Positions 41,953 through 50,323 are shown, counted from the stretch's first letter. The stretch: 64,000 nucleotides of DNA from Natrinema sp. CBA1119 (GCF_002572525.1 NZ_PDBS01000001.1:992001-1056000), one strand, 5' to 3'. The notes: generated by a model not told the origin, from the sequence alone. Program-made: numbers and translations.

Positions 41953-42947
41953 GCGACGAGAATCGGCAACCGGAGGGAGGAGATCCTCGGAACGACGAGC
42001 GGGGAGCGAAGCGACCCGCGAGCGACACTGACACCTCGGCCGAGTACGGCAGCGACGTCGAAGCCGCCATCCGCGAGAACCATCCCGCGCTGATCACCTA
42101 CATCACGGCGGGTGATCCGTCGCTCGAGGACACCAAGGCATACGTCGAGGCCCTCGACCGCGGCGGTTCGGACCTGATCGAACTCGGCCTCCCCTTTTCG
42201 GAGCCGATCGCGGAAGGGCCGACGATCCAGGCCGCGATCAACCGCGCGCTCGAGGCCGGGACGACTCCACAGGGGTTCTTCGAGTTGGTCGACGACCTCG
42301 AGACCGAGGCACCGCTGCTGGTGATGACGTACTATAATATGATTCTCCAGTACGGGGACAGCGAGGCGCCACGCGCCTCGGAAGAGGCGAGCGGGCAGCG
42401 CCCGCGAGCCAAGCCCGACGTGAGACCCTTCGTGGAGCGGGCCGCCGAAGCGGGCCTCTCGGGGATCATCGTTCCCGACCTGCCCGCCGAGGAGGCCGGT
42501 CCGCTCCGCGAGGCCTGCGACGACAACGGACTCGACCTGGTCTTCATCATCGCGCCGACGACCGAGGGCGAACGCCTCGATACCATCATGTCACAGGTCT
42601 CGGGCTTCGCGTACGTCCAGGCCCGACTCGGGACGACCGGCGCGCGCGCGAACGTCTCGAGTGCGACCCACGACAGCCTCGCGCGGCTGTCGGAGTACGA
42701 CGTGCCCAAGGCCGTCGGCTTCGGCGTCAGCGAGGGCGACCACGCCGCCGAAATCATCGAGGCGGGCGCGGACGGCGTCATCGTCGGCAGCGCCTTAGTC
42801 GACATAATCGCCTCGAGCGAGACGCCCGAAGCGGCGGTCGACGCGCTCGAGGCGAAAGCCCGTGAACTCAAACGCGGTGCGCAGCGCGGTGCGACTGATG
42901 CCGCGGCAGACGCGGTGGAAGATCCACCGGAAACAGAACACCCATAA
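41949..42947 (+). CDS. trpA: Tryptophan synthase alpha chain
   Basis: This 332-residue chain is longer than the usual 260-280. It cleaves indole-3-glycerol phosphate to indole. The catalytic Glu is in [12 protein letters not shown]; the second acidic residue, usually Asp in a PFSDPxADGP context, is Glu here (FSEPIAEGP). Other motifs are [35 protein letters not shown] and IVGSALVD. An N-terminal extension of 35 residues and an internal insertion ([18 protein letters not shown]) explain the extra length and are encoded by hairpin elements. It starts at a GTG overlapping trpB. Confidence 0.95.
   Translation: MSDENRQPEGGDPRNDERGAKRPASDTDTSAEYGSDVEAAIRENHPALITYITAGDPSLEDTKAYVEALDRGGSDLIELGLPFSEPIAEGPTIQAAINRALEAGTTPQGFFELVDDLETEAPLLVMTYYNMILQYGDSEAPRASEEASGQRPRAKPDVRPFVERAAEAGLSGIIVPDLPAEEAGPLREACDDNGLDLVFIIAPTTEGERLDTIMSQVSGFAYVQARLGTTGARANVSSATHDSLARLSEYDVPKAVGFGVSEGDHAAEIIEAGADGVIVGSALVDIIASSETPEAAVDALEAKARELKRGAQRGATDAAADAVEDPPETEHP
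41977..42023 (+). repeat. Double-hairpin element in the trpA N-terminal extension
   Basis: The sequence GAGGAGATCCTC (5-bp stem, 41977-41988) is followed by the linker GGAACGACGA (41989-41998), a hairpin GCGGG...CCCGC (41999-42019) and GAGC. The order of parts equals that of the elements at 42363 and 41410. It encodes part of a non-conserved N-terminal extension of TrpA. Confidence 0.55.
42363..42410 (+). repeat. Double-hairpin element inserted in frame in trpA
   Basis: GAGGCGC-CAC-GCGCCTC (42363-42379) is followed by linker GGAAGAGGCGA (42380-42390), hairpin GCGGGC-AGC-GCCCGC (42391-42405) and GAGCC. It sits between the [10 protein letters not shown] strand and the [10 protein letters not shown] helix, in a loop. 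The gene stays open across it. Confidence 0.6.
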
Positions 42948-42971
42948 CTACAAGCTTGCTACACTCCCGCA

Positions 42972-43766
42972 ATGACCACCGGAACTGACGCACGACTCGA
43001 CCGAATCGGCACAGACGGATCGTACGTGATCGTCCCGATGGATCACGGCATCACAATGGGTGCCGTCCAGGGATTGAAAGACATCGAATCGACCATCGAC
43101 GGCGTGACCAGCGGCGGAGCGGACGCCGTCCTCACGCAGAAGGGGATCGCACCGCGCGTCCACGACAACAAGAATGGACGAGGGTACATCGTCCACCTCA
43201 ACGGCTCGACGACGATCGGGCCGGACGAGGAAGACAAGCGCATGACGGGAACCGTCGAGGAAGCGATCCGAGTCGGTGCCGACGCCGTCTCCTTCCACAT
43301 CAACGTTGGCTCGGACCACGAACCCGACCAGCTCAGCGAGCTCTCGGAGGTAACCGAGACGGCCGAGCGGTTCGGAATCCCGGTGCTCGCGATGGCCTAC
43401 GCCCGTGGGCCCGGCGTTGATCCCGAGGACCCCCAAGCGCTGGGCCACGCGGTCCGCCTCGCCGAAGAACTGGGTGCGGATATCGTCAAAACGGGATACA
43501 GCGGCGACGCCGACAGCTTCCAGCACGTCGTCGAGTCGACCCGGCTGCCGGTGGTCATCGCCGGCGGCTCGAAGGGCTCCGATCACGAGACCATCGAGAT
43601 GGTCCGCGGCGTGATGGACGCCGGCGGCGCCGGCGTCTCGATGGGACGCTCGATCTTCCAGCACGAGGACCCCGAAGCCATCGCGCGGGCCGTCGCCGGC
43701 GTCGTCCACGACGATCTCTCGACCGACGAGGCCCTCGCCGAAGCGGGACTGGCGCTCGAGATCTAG
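42972..43766 (+). CDS. 2-amino-3,7-dideoxy-D-threo-hept-6-ulosonate synthase
   Basis: This 264-residue class I aldolase-like enzyme begins the archaeal route to dehydroquinate, condensing aspartate semialdehyde with a 6-deoxy-5-ketofructose-1-phosphate-derived unit. Motifs: IVPMDHGITMGAVQG, RGYIVHLNGSTTIGPDEED, LAMAYARGPG, the Schiff-base Lys in ADIVKTGYSGD and VIAGGSKGS for phosphate. It differs from true fructose-bisphosphate aldolase only in substrate, so it could also be named class I FBP aldolase. It follows trpA by 24 bases; aroB' and aroD are downstream in the window, supporting this role. Confidence 0.88.
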   Translation: MTTGTDARLDRIGTDGSYVIVPMDHGITMGAVQGLKDIESTIDGVTSGGADAVLTQKGIAPRVHDNKNGRGYIVHLNGSTTIGPDEEDKRMTGTVEEAIRVGADAVSFHINVGSDHEPDQLSELSEVTETAERFGIPVLAMAYARGPGVDPEDPQALGHAVRLAEELGADIVKTGYSGDADSFQHVVESTRLPVVIAGGSKGSDHETIEMVRGVMDAGGAGVSMGRSIFQHEDPEAIARAVAGVVHDDLSTDEALAEAGLALEI

Positions 43767-43840
43767 ATCTGACGGCCCCCCGTCTTTTCTGTAGTGGGCA
43801 CTCTCAGCGGTCACAGCGCTCGCAGCAGCTGTTAGATCGC

Positions 43841-44815
43841 TCAGTGACAGTGCGTATTGAGATGGACGTCGCGGTCGGCGTAGCGCGGACACAGCTCGAC
43901 CGTGGCGTGATCGACGCCGTGACGGGCGAGTTCGTCGTGGACGCGGCGGACGACCGCCTCGGCGTCCGTCATCAGTTCGACGTCCGTCTCGACGTGGACC
44001 GTCGCGACCGTGATCTGGCTGCAGATCTGCCAGGCGTGGAAGTCGTCGACGCCAGCGACCCCCTCTATCTCGCGGAGGTGCGCTCGAATGTCATCGCTCT
44101 CGAGGGGCGTCTTGAGGAAGAAGATCTCGCCGCTGCCGCGCAGTACGGTGATCGCCGACCAGGCGACCACGGCGGCGATGAGCGCCGCGGTGAGTGGGTC
44201 GATGACGCTGATGCCGGTCACCTCGATGGCGACGACGGAGACGATGACGGCGACCGAGCCGCCGGCGTCGCCCAGCAGGTGGTAGAACGCCCCTTTCTCG
44301 TTGAGGCTCATCGCGTCGCCGTGGAGGACGTAGACCGAGCCGAGGTTGACCAGCAGGCCGCCGATCGCGATGGCGATCGTCGGGCCGGCACCGATGGCGA
44401 CGGGCTCGAGGAACCGCTGATACGACTCCCAGAGGATGAAGCCGACCATCGGCAGGAGGAGCAGTCCGTTGAGGAAGGCGGCGAACGGCTCGAGGCGGTG
44501 GAGGCCGTACGACCAGCGGTCGCCCTCGCCGTACTGTTCGGCGACGTGGGCGGCGGCGAAGGCCATCACGTACGCGAGGGCGTCGAACAGCATGTGGACG
44601 GCGTCGCTGATGAGCGCGACCGAGCCGAACGCCAGCCCGCCCGCGAGCTCGACGACGAAGCCGACGACGTTGATCAGCGAGACGGCGGCGAGCTTACGGC
44701 TGCTCGTCGACGCCCCGCCGTGGCTGTGGCCGCCGTGATCGTGGCCGCCGTGCGAGTCGTCGTGGTCGTGGCCACCGTGCGAGTCGTGGGTGTGCGCCGA
44801 CTCGTTGTGACTCAT
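43841..44815 (-). CDS. Zn/Co-type cation diffusion facilitator
   Basis: This 324-residue exporter has a His/Gly/Asp-rich N-terminus (HDHDDSHGGHDHGGHSHGG), six membrane helices and metal sites of the zinc type: HxxxD in helix 2 (SDAVHMLFDALAYVMAF) and in helix 5 (YHLLGDAGGSVAVI). A cytoplasmic C-terminal domain (VAGVDDFHAWQICSQITVAT ... VHVETD) is the ferredoxin-like dimerisation/metal-sensing fold. It exports divalent cations such as Zn(II) with proton exchange. The role in detoxification is inferred. Confidence 0.93.
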   Translation of the reverse strand: MSHNESAHTHDSHGGHDHDDSHGGHDHGGHSHGGASTSSRKLAAVSLINVVGFVVELAGGLAFGSVALISDAVHMLFDALAYVMAFAAAHVAEQYGEGDRWSYGLHRLEPFAAFLNGLLLLPMVGFILWESYQRFLEPVAIGAGPTIAIAIGGLLVNLGSVYVLHGDAMSLNEKGAFYHLLGDAGGSVAVIVSVVAIEVTGISVIDPLTAALIAAVVAWSAITVLRGSGEIFFLKTPLESDDIRAHLREIEGVAGVDDFHAWQICSQITVATVHVETDVELMTDAEAVVRRVHDELARHGVDHATVELCPRYADRDVHLNTHCH

Positions 44816-44972
44816 CGTCGTTCGAATACAGTGGTTCCGGCTTATTAATCAGGCTGCTATTAAACGGCGTTTTCTATGCCAATCATAACAAAAATAGTGA
44901 GGTGTGTTAATAACTTCCCGCGTAGCGTCTCGCAGTTCAGCACACGCGATTTACCCAATCGGAAGAATTTCG

Positions 44973-45569
44973 GTGGCGCTCTCCCTTCTCGAGTCTGTGA
45001 CCGACGGCGAGGAGTACACGCTCGCGGACGAGATCGTCGCTCGTGCGCGGATTCACGCCCGCGAGGTCGTCGACGAGTACGAGCTGGCGGTCGACCTCGG
45101 GGCCCTCGAGTGGGACGTGTCGACGCGAGCGCGCCGCCGGGCGGGGGCGTGTCGCTGGCACGCCGACCGTGAGGTGGCGACGATCGTGCTCGCTCGGAAG
45201 GCCTACGAGGCCTACGAGTGGCCATCGTTCGCCGAGATCGTCCGCCACGAACTCGTCCACGCGTGGGAGTTCCAGCGATTCGGCGAGTCCGGACACGGCT
45301 CGCGGTTTCGCGAGCGAGCCGCGGCGCTCGAGGCCCCGCGCTACTGCGAGGCGTTCACCGAGCCCCGCTACGTCCTCCGGTGTCTCACGGCCGACTGCGA
45401 CTGGCGAGCGAAGCGCCACCGCGCCTCGAAGCCGGTGAAGTCGCCCGATCAGTATCGGTGTGGAGCGTGCAGCGGTGCGCTCGAGGTCGAACACGCGGCC
45501 AGCGGCCGAACGTGGACGACCGCGAGCGGCTACGGCGGCGCGAAAGCGGCGCTCGGCGACGACTGGTAG
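44973..45569 (+). CDS. SprT-like zinc metalloprotein
   Basis: This about 198-residue protein has the SprT motif IVRHELVHAWEFQRF near residue 90, with a third His in GESGHGSRFRERA, and a C-terminal zinc ribbon (RCLTADCDWRAKRH ... RCGACSGALE). The family includes Spartan-type DNA-protein crosslink proteases and uncharacterised enzymes. I chose the GTG at 44973 because TTTACC lies about 22 bases upstream; an in-frame ATG at 44904 gives a basic, unlikely leader. The start is uncertain. Confidence 0.85.
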   Translation: MALSLLESVTDGEEYTLADEIVARARIHAREVVDEYELAVDLGALEWDVSTRARRRAGACRWHADREVATIVLARKAYEAYEWPSFAEIVRHELVHAWEFQRFGESGHGSRFRERAAALEAPRYCEAFTEPRYVLRCLTADCDWRAKRHRASKPVKSPDQYRCGACSGALEVEHAASGRTWTTASGYGGAKAALGDDW

Positions 45570-45627
45570 TGAGACGGGATACAACTATTTGGGACTCGAA
45601 TTGTGCGATAGCATCCGTAGCTAACTA

Positions 45628-45651
45628 CAGCTGGGCGGGAATGAAAGGGGC
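45628..45651 (+). repeat. 24-base dispersed motif, copy A
   Basis: CAGCTGGGCGGGAATGAAAG plus GGGC at 45628-45651 matches, in inverted orientation, 47167-47190 at 21 of 24 positions, including a 15-base perfect core GGGAATGAAAGGGGC. No coding frame explains it. Confidence 0.65.
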
Positions 45652-45721
45652 TTCCCGGGTATTGATTAGGCGAAGCAAATTGAGATACCCTCTGACAAGG
45701 ACACCTGGTCGACCGCGGAAC

Positions 45722-45729
45722 ACTTATTC
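45722..45729 (+). promoter_or_regulatory. TATA box of the hypothetical gene at 45753
   Basis: ACTTATTC lies 24-31 bases before the ATG at 45753, the usual TATA spacing for a leaderless mRNA. It supports the start and the gene. Confidence 0.55.
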
Positions 45730-45752
45730 GCCTCACACGACCTGTTTCGGGT

Positions 45753-46286
45753 ATGGGAATACTCGAGTTGATGCTGGGTAATTCAGAGCCCGGCGAGCAG
45801 GGCGTCGAAGGCAAGTCCTACGCGCTCCCGAAGGAGACGCACGACTTCGTCTACCCCGTCGCGGTCCGTCGCGAGGAGGTGGCGGCGTTCGCCGAGTTGC
45901 TCGCGGCCGAAGCGGACGCGCCGCCGCTGGCGGACGCGAGCGACGACCTGCAGTCGGTGTTCGACGGGCTGGTCGGCGAGGGCGGTATCGACGCCGAGGA
46001 ACTGACCGACCAGATGAGCCGGCCCCGCGAGGCGATCGAGCCGATGATCGAGACCTGGTCCGAGACGATCGAGCGGGATATCGGGGTCGTCTACGCCCGC
46101 GTGGGGGCCTACGAGAACCTGGTGGCGTTCGTCAAGTTCTGCAAGCAACGCGACGAGGACGACGACGACCCGTTCGACCTCCCCGAGACCTTCCCGGACG
46201 CGGCGGCGCTGCTCAAGCGACTCGAGGAGGGCACCGAGACGCAGTACCGCGCGCTGGTGCATACGGACCTCCTGCCGGACGAATAG
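45753..46286 (+). CDS. Conserved haloarchaeal hypothetical protein
   Basis: This 177-residue protein starts MGILELMLGNSEPGEQGVEG and is mostly helical (FVYPVAVRREEVAAFAELLAAE; EELTDQMSRPREAIEPMIETW; GAYENLVAFVKFCKQRDE). No Cys-rich or membrane segment is present. I do not recognise the family. A TATA box at 45722-45729 gives leaderless spacing. The convergent HAD gene downstream is on the opposite strand. Function unknown. Confidence 0.8.
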   Translation: MGILELMLGNSEPGEQGVEGKSYALPKETHDFVYPVAVRREEVAAFAELLAAEADAPPLADASDDLQSVFDGLVGEGGIDAEELTDQMSRPREAIEPMIETWSETIERDIGVVYARVGAYENLVAFVKFCKQRDEDDDDPFDLPETFPDAAALLKRLEEGTETQYRALVHTDLLPDE

Positions 46287-46304
46287 CGCGGCGGTCGCGC
46301 TTCT

Positions 46305-46979
46305 CTAGACGATCGTCTCGAGCGCCTCGAGCGACGCGAGTTCGTAGGTCGGCACGTGCTCGCCGGGCGCGTCGTCGCGGCCGGTATCCAGCCAGGCCGA
46401 ATCGAGCCCCATCGCGTTGGCACCCGCGATATCGGCGTGGAGCGAGTCGCCGACGTGGATCGCCGCGTCGGGCGCGACCTCGAGTTCGGCGAGCGCGCGT
46501 TCGAAGGGGGCCGCGTTCGGCTTCGGGAGAATGCCTGCGCTCGGCTCCGTGAACACTCGGACGTCGAAGGCGTCCGCGATGCCGAGCGCCTCGAGTTTCT
46601 GCGTCTGCGTCGGTCGCCCGCCGTTCGTGATGAGGCCGACCCGCCCCAGATCGCGGGCGCGCTCGAGCGCGGCTTCCGCGCCGGGCCGGAACTCGACGGC
46701 GGTCGGATCCTGCACCTCGAGGTGTGCCGCGGCGAGGGTCGGGGCGAGACCGGAATCGACGCCGGCGCGCCCCGCGACTTCTGTGAAGAGGTGCTCGTAG
46801 AACTCCCGGTCCGTCTCGGCGGTCGGCAGTTCGGGCACCGCGGCCCGGAGATCCGCGGGCGTACAGAACTGCTCGCAGTCGGCGCGCTCGAACGTCGACT
46901 CGAGGACGGTCGCGGCGTCTCGGGTCGGCTCGCAGAGGGTGGAATCGAGATCGAAACAGATCGCGTCGTAGGCGGCCAT
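46305..46979 (-). CDS. HAD-family hydrolase (phosphatase-like)
   Basis: This 224-residue protein has HAD motifs: CFDLDSTLCEPT (motif I, nucleophile and acid Asp), VGLITNGG (motif II) with KLEALGI, motif III Lys in ILPKPNAAPF, and VGDSLHADIAGANAMG (motif IV). The cap domain is inserted after motif I. It is likely a phosphatase of small metabolites. No substrate is indicated. Confidence 0.9.
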   Translation of the reverse strand: MAAYDAICFDLDSTLCEPTRDAATVLESTFERADCEQFCTPADLRAAVPELPTAETDREFYEHLFTEVAGRAGVDSGLAPTLAAAHLEVQDPTAVEFRPGAEAALERARDLGRVGLITNGGRPTQTQKLEALGIADAFDVRVFTEPSAGILPKPNAAPFERALAELEVAPDAAIHVGDSLHADIAGANAMGLDSAWLDTGRDDAPGEHVPTYELASLEALETIV

Positions 46980-47298
46980 CTGCTCTGTTCTATGAGCGGG
47001 GGCGTTCTCAACGTTTCGCCGACTAGATGAGAGTTCTAAACGTGCAATCAGTACCGCTACGAACAGCCCGAAAGCCCCGACGCGCTCGTCGGCTGCAGCT
47101 CGCTGTGATCCTCACCTCGCTGCGCTCGGTTGCGGTTCTTGCGTCGCTTCGCTCGCCGAGCGCGTCGCCCCTTTCATTCCCACCCGACTGGTGGTTTGAC
47201 CAGGCAGCCGAGATTCGCCGGCTGATTGGGCTGAGTTCGACTCGAGCCCCCACCGGCGATTCCACAGCAGTTATTCTCGTTGACACGCCGATTGGTGT
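46980..47298. other. Intergenic region with palindromic repeats
   Basis: The region holds GC palindromes (CGCTCGTCGGCTGCAGCTCG; CGTCGCTTCGCTCGCCGAGC) from 47075 to 47165 and the inverted copy of the GGGAATGAAAGGGGC motif at 47167-47181. TTATTCT at 47269-47275 is a likely TATA box for the gene at 47299. ORFs here are remnants. Confidence 0.5.
47167..47190 (-). repeat. 24-base dispersed motif, copy B (inverted)
   Basis: It carries GCCCCTTTCATTCCC, the reverse complement of the 15-base core at 45637-45651, and matches 21 of 24 positions over the longer unit. Confidence 0.65.
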
Positions 47299-48168
47299 AT
47301 GGACGTTGTCAAGCGAGTGCACGTCGTGCCGCTGGGCTACGAGTTCGATCGGATCCTCGAGCCGATCCGTGACCAGCGGGCCGATCTGGTCTACCTGCTC
47401 GAGAACGACGGCGCGGGCGATGCTGGAACGGGTACTGAACGAACGAGCGAGGGCGATGATGGAACCGCCACGCGGAACGCGACCGCGGACGCGGACTATC
47501 ACGACGAGTTGCGCGCCGCACTCGAGTCGATCGTCCCCGAGATCCGGACGTGGGAGTGCGATCTGACGGACGTCTACGCGGTGCTCGGCGAGGTAACGAC
47601 GATCGCCGACATCCACGCCGACGATCAAGTGTACGTCAACGTCTCCGGGGCCGGCACGATTCCCGCGATCGGCGCGACGATCGCGTGCATGGACGTCTCG
47701 ACCGACGCCCACGCCTACTACGTCGAGCCATCGGAATACGCACACGACGGAATCCGCGAACCCATCTCCTTCGGCCTCGATGAGATGGAGCAGATTCCGA
47801 CCTACCCGATCGAGTCACCGACGCGCGACCAAGTCGCGATCATGGAGTTTCTCGCCGATCCGGCCGCGTGGGATGGCTACCACGACGATCGGACGGCACT
47901 GCCCAAAAAGAAAGACCTCATCGAGTACGCCCGCGAGCGGGAGCTCGCCTTCATGGCCGACCGCCGCTCGCCCGACGAGCGGACCGGCGAGGACAAAGGC
48001 GCGTTTCGAGTGTTGGATACCCACGTCCTCGAGCCGCTCGCCGAGGACGGCTACGTCACGATCGAGCCGGTCGGCCGCCGGCGCGTGGTCGAACTGACCG
48101 AGCGGGGCGAGAACGCCTACCGAGCGTTCCATCACAAGCTCATGGACGACGGCGGCGGGCCTCGATAG
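47299..48168 (+). CDS. CARF-like/winged-helix regulator (HFX_2341-like)
   Basis: This 289-residue protein starts MDVVKRVHVVPLGYEFDRIL. The N-terminal Rossmann-like half has VYVNVSGAGTIPAIGATIA near residue 113, resembling the CARF ligand-binding signature. An Ala/Gly/Thr-rich insertion (GAGDAGTGTERTSEGDDG) interrupts it. The C-terminal half is a winged helix (IESPTRDQVAIMEFLADP; LPKKKDLIEYARERELAF; LEPLAEDGYVTIEPVGRRRV). Proteins of this architecture regulate CRISPR and other genes through cyclic or linear nucleotides, but no CRISPR is in the window. Family name from memory. Confidence 0.8.
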   Translation: MDVVKRVHVVPLGYEFDRILEPIRDQRADLVYLLENDGAGDAGTGTERTSEGDDGTATRNATADADYHDELRAALESIVPEIRTWECDLTDVYAVLGEVTTIADIHADDQVYVNVSGAGTIPAIGATIACMDVSTDAHAYYVEPSEYAHDGIREPISFGLDEMEQIPTYPIESPTRDQVAIMEFLADPAAWDGYHDDRTALPKKKDLIEYARERELAFMADRRSPDERTGEDKGAFRVLDTHVLEPLAEDGYVTIEPVGRRRVVELTERGENAYRAFHHKLMDDGGGPR

Positions 48169-48278
48169 GAGGTGCCACCGGGGAGGAAGAACGTGGGGGA
48201 AAGAACGTCTTGGGAGGGAGGAACGTCAGCGGGGAGCGTGCCGCTCGCGAGGTGGGCACGTGATGAGACGGAGACGGC

Positions 48279-48863
48279 TCAGTCCTCGCGGTGGACCAGG
48301 GTGTAGAGCCTCGTACCGAGGCGAGCGAGTTCGAGGTCGGCCTCGAGCCGCTCGATGTGATCGCGAAGGGCGGCCGCGTCGAGCCCCGGGACCTCGCGGT
48401 CGGTGCGGGAATCGAGATGGCTGCTCGCGCGCGCGAGCAGGAAGGGCGCTGCGTCAGCGAGGCGCGAGCCCGGTAACTCGGGGCCAGCGTTGCGTCCGCG
48501 CTCGACCGCGGCCAGCACTTCCTGCGCCACGACGAGCGTCCGGCGCAGCGACCGGATCTCGTCGGCATCGGCGGGCGAGCACAGGTATCGTGCCAGCAGT
48601 TCGTCGGCCGCGACGACTCGATCGGGATCGACGTCGAACGTCTCCGCGACCCGCTCGCGGTCGGGTTCGCCGACGCCGGTGCGGCGACACGCGAGCCGGA
48701 CGGCACCCAGCACGGCCGCCGATCGGCCGTACTCGAGCGTCGCCATCTGGCCCGCGTGCTCGAACACCGCTCGAGCGACGTCGGCCGCAGACTCCACCTC
48801 GAGCCGACGGGCGGCACGGTCGATCGTCAGTTCGGCGTCCGTCTCGAGGTGGCGCTGACCCAT
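48279..48863 (-). CDS. Single cyclin-box (TFB-like) protein
   Basis: This 194-residue protein starts MGQRHLETDAELTIDRAARR. The segment AVFEHAGQMATLEYGRSAAV ... VRLACRRTGVGEP ... VDPDRVVAADELLARYL follows the pattern of a TFB/cyclin repeat (compare the TFB at 51.5 kb: GRSIEGVSTACVYAAARQAG then VEKNEIARTYRYVV). Only one such repeat is clear and there is no N-terminal zinc ribbon. It could be a transcription-factor paralogue or a regulator of unrelated function. Divergent from aroB'. Confidence 0.72.
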   Translation of the reverse strand: MGQRHLETDAELTIDRAARRLEVESAADVARAVFEHAGQMATLEYGRSAAVLGAVRLACRRTGVGEPDRERVAETFDVDPDRVVAADELLARYLCSPADADEIRSLRRTLVVAQEVLAAVERGRNAGPELPGSRLADAAPFLLARASSHLDSRTDREVPGLDAAALRDHIERLEADLELARLGTRLYTLVHRED

Positions 48864-48960
48864 GACTGAACGATCGGCCGGACGGGTATTATCGACTTCT
48901 GAGAAAGTATTGCTACTATCGTTACTATCGCAAGTATCGCGAGTTTCGTTACAATCTCGG

Positions 48961-48975
48961 TCACAGTAACTGTGA
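48961..48975. promoter_or_regulatory. Perfect palindrome in a divergent intergenic region
   Basis: TCACAGT-A-ACTGTGA is a 7-bp perfect inverted repeat with a one-base centre, 116 bases before aroB' and about 98 bases before the divergent gene. It could be a regulator site. The neighbouring sequence also contains TACTATCG repeats at 48914-48936. Confidence 0.4.
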
Positions 48976-49090
48976 TGACGGGCCGCCGACGCGGGGATGC
49001 GGTAGGGCCGCCCCCATCGACGACTGCCGATCGACTCGTCCCCCTGCCTGATCCGCCACGTTCAAGCCGATTCCCTTCGAGGGTCGATTC

Positions 49091-50296
49091 ATGACGCGAT
49101 CTGTCTGGGTAAAAGCCGACGACACCGTCGGCGACTGGGACGACCGCCGGGCGCGGATCACCGCAGCGCTCGAGGCGGGTGCGGACTGGGTACTGGTCGA
49201 CGAAGACGACGTGGCGCGCGTTCGCGAACTCGGCGACATCAACGTGGCCGCGTTTCGGACCGACGGCGACGTGACGCTGGTCGACGACATCGACGATGCC
49301 GAAGCGGACGCCGAAAGCGACGACGCCGTGTCGGCCCCGCAGGCGGACGCGATGATCGTCGGCAAGGACGGCGAGGGCGACGCGACGATCGACCTCCCCG
49401 AGGACTTCTCCGGCTCGGCGGATCTCTCTACGTTGCGGCGCGAGGGCGACTTCGATCGGGGTGCGTACGTCCGCATCCTTGGAAAAGAGTACGAGCGCTT
49501 CGCCGAAACCGCCGCCGCGGAGGCCGATCACACGATCGTCGTCGGCGAGGACTGGACGATCATCCCGCTGGAAAACCTGATCGCCCGCATCGGCGAGGAG
49601 ACCGACCTCGTGGCGGGCGTGACCAGCGCCGAGGAGGCGAAGACGGCGTTCGAAACCCTCGAGATCGGCTCCGACGCGGTCTTGCTCGACTCGGACGATC
49701 CGGACGAGATCCGGCGGACGGTCGAGATCCGCGACGAGGCCGAACGCGAGAGCCTCGACCTCGAGTACGCGGAAGTGCTCGCCGTCGAGCGCGCCGGCAG
49801 CGCGGATCGGGTATGCGTCGACACCGGCACCCTGCTCGAGCACGACGAGGGGATGCTCGTGGGCTCGATGAGCCGCGGACTGGTGTTCGTCCACGCAGAG
49901 ACCGCCGAATCGCCGTACGTCGCCTCCCGCCCGTTCCGGGTCAACGCCGGCGCGGTCCACGCCTACGTCCGCACGCCCGACGGCGGCACGAAGTATCTCT
50001 CCGAACTCCAGAGCGGCGACGAGGTACAGATCGTCGACCTCGCCGGTAACACCCGCGAGGCCATCGTCGGCCGGGCCAAGATCGAGCAGCGACCCATGTT
50101 CCGGATCGCCCTCGAGACCGAGAGCGGCGACCGCGTCGAGACCCTGCTCCAGAACGCCGAGACGATCAAGGTCGCCACCGCGGAGGGGCGAACGGCAGTG
50201 ACCGACCTCGAGGCCGGCGACGAGATCCTGCTATACGCCGAGGACACGGCCCGTCACTTCGGCGAGGCCGTCGAAGAGAGTATTATCGAAAAGTAA
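49091..50296 (+). CDS. 3-Dehydroquinate synthase II
   Basis: This 401-residue enzyme carries out the second step of the archaeal shikimate route, converting the amino-hept-ulosonate to 3-dehydroquinate with NAD. It starts MTRSVWVKADDTVGDWDDRR; conserved regions are VLVDEDDVARVRELG, VGEDWTIIPLENLIARIG, LLEHDEGMLVGSMSRGLVFVHAET and FRVNAGAVHAYVRTPDGGTKYLSE. It is the AroB' partner of the ADTH synthase at 42972-43766. Confidence 0.92.
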   Translation: MTRSVWVKADDTVGDWDDRRARITAALEAGADWVLVDEDDVARVRELGDINVAAFRTDGDVTLVDDIDDAEADAESDDAVSAPQADAMIVGKDGEGDATIDLPEDFSGSADLSTLRREGDFDRGAYVRILGKEYERFAETAAAEADHTIVVGEDWTIIPLENLIARIGEETDLVAGVTSAEEAKTAFETLEIGSDAVLLDSDDPDEIRRTVEIRDEAERESLDLEYAEVLAVERAGSADRVCVDTGTLLEHDEGMLVGSMSRGLVFVHAETAESPYVASRPFRVNAGAVHAYVRTPDGGTKYLSELQSGDEVQIVDLAGNTREAIVGRAKIEQRPMFRIALETESGDRVETLLQNAETIKVATAEGRTAVTDLEAGDEILLYAEDTARHFGEAVEESIIEK

Positions 50297-50323
50297 CGTC
50301 GCGAGAGCCGTCCGGTGGCCGCG

